Source: Hirundichthys speculiger
Lineage: Eukaryota > Chordata > Actinopteri > Beloniformes > Exocoetidae
NCBI GenBank assembly: GCA_018398805.1
Contig: JAGFBZ010000342.1
Location: forward strand, 2,192,001 to 2,256,000
Direction of reading: 5' to 3'
DNA length: 64,000 nt
The position numbers and the translations under genes are program-made. Below, piece after piece: positions 57,563 through 64,000 of this stretch (positions are counted from its first letter, which is position 1; each line of letters starts with the position of its first letter). The notes beneath the pieces were generated by a model. It was not told the DNA's origin, made no database searches, and saw nothing but the letters and a program-made list of their open reading frames with translations.

Positions 57563-57963
57563 GTAAATGAATGAGTGTGTGTGTGTGTGTGTGTGCTTGG
57601 CATCTCGACACACACAGTCTCCGCCCCCTCCGAGGCGAATCAGAGGCAGCCAGCTGTTAATAGTTCCTACATGGCGGATTATGTTTTTTTTTCTCTCTCT
57701 CTCGTTTTCATCAGGGGGAGTAATTAGCAAAGCCATTTCCTTTTTCGCATGCCCGCAGTTGGTGCGAAGAAAAATAAACCGTTCTCACTGATCCAGTAAA
57801 CAGGAAGTGAGTGTGAAAGGGAAGTTTTCCGCTTCCCCGCAGCACTGCCACCAACTTCCATTTGTTGCAGTAAATAGATACGCATTCAGGAAAAGAAATC
57901 TATATCAGGATCGCAGGCCTCAAAGCGATCTGAGCTGGAGGAGCTATTCTCGGGGTGAGTGAA
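57563..57963 (+). other. tmtc2: Start of TMTC2 intron 2
   Basis: Begins with donor GTAAAT, then a (TG)n run at 57570-57593. Nothing else recognised before the hAT element at 57964. The intron runs past the end of the window. Confidence 0.8.
57570..57593 (+). repeat. (TG)n microsatellite beside the exon 2 donor
   Basis: About 11 GT units starting 8-10 bases after the splice donor. Intronic TG runs next to donors can affect splicing; no effect can be shown here. Confidence 0.9.
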
Positions 57964-58962
57964 CTCGGGGTGTCAGACTCATCTTCACTGAGGCTCAGAT
58001 CAGCATCATGGTTGCCCTCAAAGGGCCAGATTGACAGCATTGAAGGAAATCAAAAATAAATTAAACTACACCTTATTATATTGTTAAATAACATTTCTGT
58101 ATTTATTATGTATTCAAGTTTTAAAGATTTAACTCATTATTACATTAAACTCAGGGTTTGTGGTTGTGAACCTGCTCTCGCACAGGTGATGTTTAAAGAG
58201 TCCGTTGCCATGGTAACTGAGTATCCATTACCTTGGTTTCAGAAGTGGAAGTGGTTCTTTGTTTTTCTTGCAGGTTAAATTTAGCATACTTAGCTCCGTG
58301 TTTGCTGTCAAAATGCCGACTGACACCGCCCCATAACACAAAAGACATACTGTTTTTTTACCTTGAGGTACAAACTTGTATTCGTTTTCCCGTCGTTCAT
58401 GAAACTGTCTTCCTTGTGCATCAATTTTTTCTTTTCTTGGACATGTTGGGGTTAGTTTGTAGAGATTTTTCTTAAGTCCATCAGTTCTGAAAATCATCTT
58501 GATGTCTCGCTCATGGTGAGAGAGAGGCTCAGTGTTATTGTTGTGGGTAACAATGAAAAGCATTGTGGGAGATGTAGTTTATGGTCAATGTGCGCTTTAA
58601 AGCAGTGTGTGCTTATATCAATCAATCAATCAATCAATCAACAAGTTTATTTGTCCCCAAAGGGGCAATTAGTTTCGCAACAGCAGGAGCACAAAAACAT
58701 AAAATATGCATAATAGTTACAACAATAAATTACACATAAAAATTCATTTTTACTATAATTTATTATATAATATATTATTATACAATATATTATTATTATT
58801 ATTATTAATATAATATAATGTATAATTATTTTTACTATAACCCTTCATAAAGGCTTATAGTATTGGTTTAATATGTAAGCCAATAATGCCCAAGCTATCG
58901 CGGGCCACATAAAATGATGACGGGCCACGTTTGGCCCGTGGGCCTTGTGTTTGACACATGTG
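57964..58962. mobile_element. hAT-type element with a nested tail
   Basis: The left end CTCGGGGTGTCAGACTCATC and right part GCCTTGTGTTTGACACATGTG match the CAGGGGTGTCAAACTCAT family of hAT elements; GGCCACATAAAATGATG and GGGCCACGTTTGGCCCGTGG near the right end are characteristic. The flanks show no duplication, so the ends are eroded. 58615-58740 is an unrelated insertion. Confidence 0.8.
58615..58740 (-). mobile_element. Retroposon 3' tail with (ATCA)n
   Basis: (ATCA)6 followed by ACAAGTTTATTTGTCCCC and AAAGGGGCAATTAGTTTCGC: on the minus strand this is a LINE-type 3' end with an AATTGCCCCTTTGGGGAC core and a tetranucleotide tail. It lies within the hAT element. An AT-rich tract follows to about 58850. 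Confidence 0.6.
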
Positions 58963-59525
58963 TCTTAAGGTGACAAAAGCTACACGAAACAAACAATAAC
59001 TCACAACTCTCTGCTTCCTGGGTATGTCATTTGGCTCGCTTGTCGAGTAAACGCACCATAAACACATAAATGTGGACACACACATGCATTTATACACACA
59101 AACGTAGCATGTGTGTCCTCTGCAGGGAAGCTCTGCAGGGCTCCATTTTCGTCGTCCAAACTCGAGTTATTTGAGGAAGACAACCTTGACGCAGGGACTC
59201 ATCTGATTATAGAAACTTGTGTTTGACTGGAAAAGCCCCTCACGCAGACGCTCCTTATTTGATTACAGAAACGGCTCCTCGGCCAACGCCACGGCCCTCG
59301 TTAAATGCATAACTAGCGTGACTTTTAAAGAGGTCCCCTGGGGTTTACTGAGCAAGGACAGTCCGGGTCCGAGAGTGTAAGAGTATCTGGTTTATAGCGG
59401 TTTCTTATTGTGGAAACGACTATAAAACTCCCCTGTTTGTTGCAACTTTTGCAATGTAACCTTGTGTATTGAGTTAAGGATATCTTGAAAGCCCATTTTA
59501 CCTTCAGGAGCATGAGGCGTTACTG
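58963..59525. other. Intron 2 stretch, nothing recognised
   Basis: No gene. Minus-strand frames at 58855-59183 have no recognised product. Confidence 0.5.
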
Positions 59526-60179
59526 GTCCGGTCGGTGCTCTCTGACAGGCTGGGTCTGCGTTTACTCTAGAGAGGTAAAGATATTGGTGGTGGCAGCCAA
59601 TGTCAGGACCCGGGGAAAGTTTAATTAACTATTCATTAACGTGGCGTATTTGTCATGAAACAATCGTGTTGCCGTAGCGTGTTATTAGCGGTTTGCCCGG
59701 CAGCTGTAAAGCACAACGGATCACCAACATGACAACGCTTGGATGAGAGAACATATTTACGACACGTCCTGACCGGTGTAGGCTATTAGCGTTAGCAGTT
59801 GCTACCAATAGCATCTGTATCCACAAAGAAAATAACGACGTGGATTTATTGTTGTTTACATCACGTAGCCTATGTAGCAACTGAACCGGTAGAAGAAGAC
59901 AACTTTAGGTAAGAAAATCAAGTTTTATTCAACGCTAGACAACTTTAACATGAGCAACTATGGGCTGGATTGTCTCGGTTCTATTTGGGCAACTCAGTTC
60001 AGTTCGGGTCAGAAACTAAAGACTCGGGTTGGGTCGGTTCTGGGTCCAAATATTGCGGGTCCATTCGGGTTCCGACTCCCGGACTTATGATAATAGCTCG
60101 GGTCGGGTCGGTTTCGGGTCGAATTTTCACGGGTCCATCTGGGTTCGGCTCCATGAAAATGGACCCGTGAAGACCTCTA
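59526..60179 (+). mobile_element. hAT-type element, family F, copy 4 (5'-truncated)
   Basis: It starts inside family F at TCCGGTCGGTGCTCTCTGAC and runs to the intact right end GAAGACCTCTA with its CGGGT array. The left terminus is missing. Confidence 0.88.
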
Positions 60180-61299
60180 CCTCAGTCGCTTTGTCAACCA
60201 CAAAACATTTGCAGAAACACCTGTCCTAAAAAAACAAAAAAACAACAAAAAATAAGCTGCAACAAAGCTAGTTAAAAAGCCGTAGCTATACCAGATCTGA
60301 CCACACGGGGGCGACATCTATAGAAATGTTTCAAAAATGTTTCATTGTTTGTATGATGACTGAAGTTCTCAGACGTGGTGCTTTTCAAAATGCTCTGCGT
60401 GTTCCTTCAACGCACCTCCAGAGCAAATGAAGGTGCGCTGCCATTCAAGCACAACCTAATATAAAGAACACTTCCACCGTAACGAAGCACACCTCCGACA
60501 GCAAGACGCTCAGGGAGCTCGCTGGTCAAGATGAGACTGTGACGAGCCTCACATGATCTGCAAGAGGTGTCCGGATGAACAGACGCAGCGGAAACTGAGG
60601 TTGCAACCAACAAACAATAAATAACAGGAAAAAAACACTACTTCCCTTCCCGCAGCCAAACTCTGGTTTCATTCTTACCTTTGCTGTTTCACATTAATCA
60701 CATCCCAGTGCAAAACTCCTCCTGGGATGGCATCACTTTTCAGTTCCTTCTGCTTCCTCAATTGTTGCCATCGAGGAGACTCCACACCGAGTTCCCCTCA
60801 TGTTGCAAGGATCGAGTGTTTCTCTGGCTGTAGCTGTCTCGAGTGTCTTTTTGCTTCGACCCACATCGGTTTTTGATGCGTTCTCAGCCTCCGCTGCTTC
60901 CATAACTACCACCGACCATAACTGTCATGGAAAGACGTCGAAGCCTGATTGACTGACAGGACGGCAGATCCGTTCCCTCGGCCTGAGTAAAAGCACCGGG
61001 CGTCATTTTTACAGTCCTCCCGCCGCCACAGATGACAGATGTGTTTCAGATTAATCTCAGAATGTTCAAATTGTTTTAAGCCAATAAAATGAAAAATGCT
61101 TCCTTAAAATGATCACTTACTCCACCTTTAACGCTGCGTCATCGGCTCATGTAGTGCACGTTGGTCAAACCATGATCATTTTCTTTATTGTTAACAAGCG
61201 TAAGAAATTTGAAATGATCTGATCTTAAACCCACATCTTCTCCTTAACCTTTGGCACCATATAAGATGTTGATTTTTAGCTCTTTCTATTTATCATAAT
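60180..61299. other. Intron 2 stretch, nothing recognised
   Basis: Unique-looking sequence, no gene or repeat family recognised. Confidence 0.5.
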
Positions 61300-61905
61300 T
61301 TTTATTATTTTTATTCATTTATTTATTTTTACTAGATTTTATTTATTTATTCATTTATTATCATTTTAATGTTTTTATTTGTGTATTTTTACTAGATTTT
61401 ATTTATGTATTTATTTTACTAGATTTAATTTAATTATTCATTTAACATAATTTTTATGTTTTTATTTATTTATTTTTACTAGATTTAATTTATGTATTTA
61501 TTTTACTAGATTTAATTTATTTATTCATTTATCATCATTTTTATGTTTTTATTTATTTCCTTTTACTAGATTTTATTTATGTATTTATTTTACTAGATTT
61601 TATTTAATTATTCATTTATCATCATTTTTATGTTTTTATTTATTTATTTTTACTATATTCTATTTATGTATTTATTTTACTAGATTTTATTTATTTATTC
61701 CTTTATCATCATTTTTATGGTTTTATTTATTTATTTTTACTAGATTTTATTTATTCATTTATCATCATTTTTATGTTTTTATTTATTTATTTTTACTAGA
61801 TAATATTTATCCATTTATTTTAGTAGATTTTATTTAATTATTCATTTATCATAATTTTTATGATTTTTATTCATTTATTTTTACTAGATTTTATTTAATT
61901 ATTTA
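61300..61905 (+). repeat. Minisatellite with an 87-bp period
   Basis: The landmark ATG before TTTTTATTTATTTAT recurs at 61369, 61456, 61543, 61630, 61717, 61773 and 61860. The spacing is 87 bp except one 56-bp unit (31 bp shorter). The units are built from ATTT and TTTACTAGATTT blocks and are almost pure A+T. Confidence 0.9.
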
Positions 61906-63249
61906 TTTTTAACTCATTTGCATTTTATTTTGAGTTTTGATGTTTCATTATGCTCTTTGACATTTTTTTAAAATGTTTTTTAATCATCTGACCAGCACTG
62001 TAATCCACTGCAGCAGTTTTAAGTGTAGCTTAAAACTTACAATGTATTTTTTTTCCTTGTAAATTTGCCAGTAGCAAATTTACAAAGTGGTTTTGTTTAA
62101 ACACCTATGATGACCACCATAAATCTCACGTATCTCTGAAATTATTTGGAAAAGTCAGTATGACGGATGTCATCGCCCTCGGTGCTCATCGGAACTCATT
62201 ATGGAAAGTCAACTTCTCTGGGACTGGCAGCATCACCAGCCTCCACCCGTCAGCTCCAGCCAGCGACTCTCTGCCAGCAGGTCTGATCCAGATGCCAGTC
62301 ACCTCCAGCGCCGCTGGCCCTTTCGCCGACACATCTGGCTCGTTTATCACTCTGGCTCTGCCCTGTTCTGCTGGCTCGGTCCCGGCTATCTTGGCGGGGA
62401 GCTCATTATGTGCCGGGGCCCACCGCGGGGGAAATCGCTACTTCGATTATGAGCCAGACGTCTCAGGACTCATGGGAAAACAAAAGCGAGAGATTGACCA
62501 CAGAAGAAGGAAACTCTGCTCTCACTTCCTTTCCTTTATCTCTTCTCAGTCTGTCTCACCCATGATGCCCTGGGAGCGCCATGGGAACGCAGGGCTTTGT
62601 TTCACCTGTTATTCTTTTCTGCCACTCATTTTGCTTTTGAGAGGCCGCGTTCACGCAGGAAATATAAGACGCTGAAAACACAAATAAACACTTTTGTTTT
62701 TTCTTATCAATAGAATGAAACCTCCCCACTGCAGCTACGAAATAAGGAAATGCAAATGCTGCATCGTTTCAGAGGGGACAGATGTGTTCCCACCAGCTCC
62801 CCATTTCTCATTCCATTAACTCCCTAATCAGACTGAGATGAGATTTCAGATGAGACAAGGTGAGACAGAGGGGGAGTTAGAAGGTGATGGATGGAGGGAG
62901 AAAGGAAGGTTTGGTGTCAGCGCCGCCATCTCGTACCTCGAGATAATCACCACATAATTTTTCCTTGATCGTAGCGCTTCAGTGGAGGAAGCGAACGTGC
63001 TGATGGATGAGGCTCCAGGCCCTAGACGGGAATGACATTTGATTTTGTTGGTATTAGGGAAATGAAGATGTCTCTGCCAAGCCTCGTCTGTTTCAGCTTT
63101 GGCGTGCAACGTGCTTTTCATTCGGAGGTGTTTTTAGTGCGAATGTTCACACAATTACGAGACTGAAAAGCAAAAGATGCCACAGATTCGACCTCAACAG
63201 ATGAAGTCCTGCAGGAAAAGCTCTAAATCTGAGGTGAGAAGTTAAAAAT
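61906..63249. other. Intron 2 stretch with a chance frame, no gene
   Basis: The + frame 62160-62675 (171 codons) has no recognised domain and no splice context. 62380-62460 and 62710-62830 are non-repetitive. Nothing else seen. Confidence 0.45.
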
Positions 63250-63257
63250 GCCACTAA

Positions 63258-63699
63258 TAGAGCTGAGCGATTTTATCGATTCTACTATATATCGATATTT
63301 TATTTCCCCAGAAAGTATCGATTTTTCAGCCGCGGGTATCGATATTCTAAGCTTCTTTCAAAACCCCCGTGTCCCACCTTTAAAAGCTTGCAAGCAACAA
63401 TTTGCACTGTTTAAATAAATGAAACTATTTTTCTCAACACATCTTTTATTCATTTTGTCCAGCATTTGCAAGCTGCCTGTCAGCCATATAATGTGTAATT
63501 GATGCTTTCAGTTCAATTCATTCAAACAAAGTCATTGGAACACTCACAAGATGTCACCAAAATCACTTTGTCCCTTTAAAATCTTTCAGAAAATTATGTA
63601 AATATATATATCGTATGTATATATCGTATTGTGAGCTGAATATTGTGCATCGTATCGTATCGTATCGTATCACGATATTAGTGTATCGCTACAGCCCTA
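63258..63699. mobile_element. hAT-type MITE, family C, copy 6
   Basis: 442 bp from TAGAGCTGAGCGATTTTATC to GCTACAGCCCTA. The flanks GCCACTAA and CTCTCTAA share 5 of 8 bases, a weak duplication. CGTAT runs near the right end are slightly expanded. Confidence 0.9.
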
Positions 63700-63820
63700 C
63701 TCTCTAATCCATCATAGTTCCCACTTCTTTTTTTTTTAATCTCTCAATCTAACGTCAGTTTGTCAACCTGAAACCAAATCAAAAAGGGTGTGTAACGTTT
63801 TAGCAGAGACGCATGGAAAA

Positions 63821-63821
<1 letters not shown>

Positions 63822-63860
<39 letters not shown>

Positions 63861-63870
63861 GGGGGGGGGG
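63822..63870 (+). repeat. Poly-G run, 49 bases with one A
   Basis: 38 consecutive G, then A and 10 G. It could form G-quadruplexes and is difficult to sequence, so its length in the assembly may be unreliable. Confidence 0.9.
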
Positions 63871-64000
63871 TCTAACAGTGTCCTTGCCAGTTTGCAGTTT
63901 AAATATCACGGACTCCTCCTCCTCATTTGTCTCAATGAGTGCAGGCAGACACACAGATTAAGTTCAGGATAACCGGCTGACGGCTTGATGAATGTCGAGC

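Noticed and set aside
57003..57570. Overlapping + frames inside exon 2
   Set aside because: Same cause: high GC removes stop codons in other frames. The products are repetitive and unrelated to any family.
56939..57736. 265-codon open frame on the minus strand opposite TMTC2 exon 2
   Set aside because: It is a shadow of the GC-rich exon: the + strand reads a clear TMTC2 sequence between good splice sites, and the antisense product is low-complexity A/P/R/G-rich.
62160..62675. 171-codon + frame in intron 2
   Set aside because: No recognised domain, no acceptor or donor giving a sensible exon, and composition like its surroundings. It stays a chance frame unless conserved.

Overview
The window is vertebrate nuclear DNA, very probably from a percomorph teleost fish. 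The only recognised host gene is the 5' part of a TMTC2 orthologue on the + strand. Exon 1 coding sequence is 9390-9472 and exon 2 is 56971-57562. They join in phase across a 47.5-kb intron, with the AG|T serine codon split by the junction. Together they give the first 225 residues of an ER multispanning GT-C type protein; the rest of the gene lies beyond position 64000. A CpG-rich promoter and 5'UTR (about 8690-9389) carries a GC box, a perfect NRF1 palindrome and a GA run. The fish assignment rests on the TMTC2 sequence and on fish-type repeats: hAT MITEs, Tc1 remnants, a tRNA-derived SINE and LINE tails.

Layout: 1-104 holds a possible minus-strand exon of a neighbouring, divergently oriented gene (weak). 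107-8690 is intergenic and rich in transposons, with a nested insertion at 4347-5382. 8690-9472 is the promoter and exon 1. 9473-56970 is intron 1, packed with transposable elements. 56971-57562 is exon 2. 57563-64000 is the start of intron 2, with a hAT copy, an exact 87-bp-period minisatellite and a long G run.

Most of the repeat content is non-autonomous hAT-type elements. I could delimit about twenty copies in about a dozen families by their ends (mostly TAGRG..., some CAGNG...) and by 8-bp target-site duplications, several perfect: CCTTAGAT, GCAACGGA, ATATCCAC, TTTGGAAG, GTCGTTAC, CTTCTACA, ATCTCAAC, CTAGTGCG and CTTCAGAC. Several are nested, which gives a relative order of insertion. 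Two retain protein-coding remnants: a MADF-like DNA-binding domain (39705-39918, minus) and a Charlie/ZBED-like transposase N-terminus (about 32030-32270, plus). Other families are Tc1-like (two broken copies), a possible mariner fragment, a pogo/Tigger-like MITE 69 bp upstream of exon 2, a LINE 3' fragment and a tRNA-derived SINE.

There are no bacterial features, CRISPR arrays or rRNA genes. I found no evidence of a new multi-gene system. The most unusual items are the MADF-bearing element, a composite element whose outer duplications enclose an extra internal terminus, and the subterminal motif arrays shared by several hAT families.
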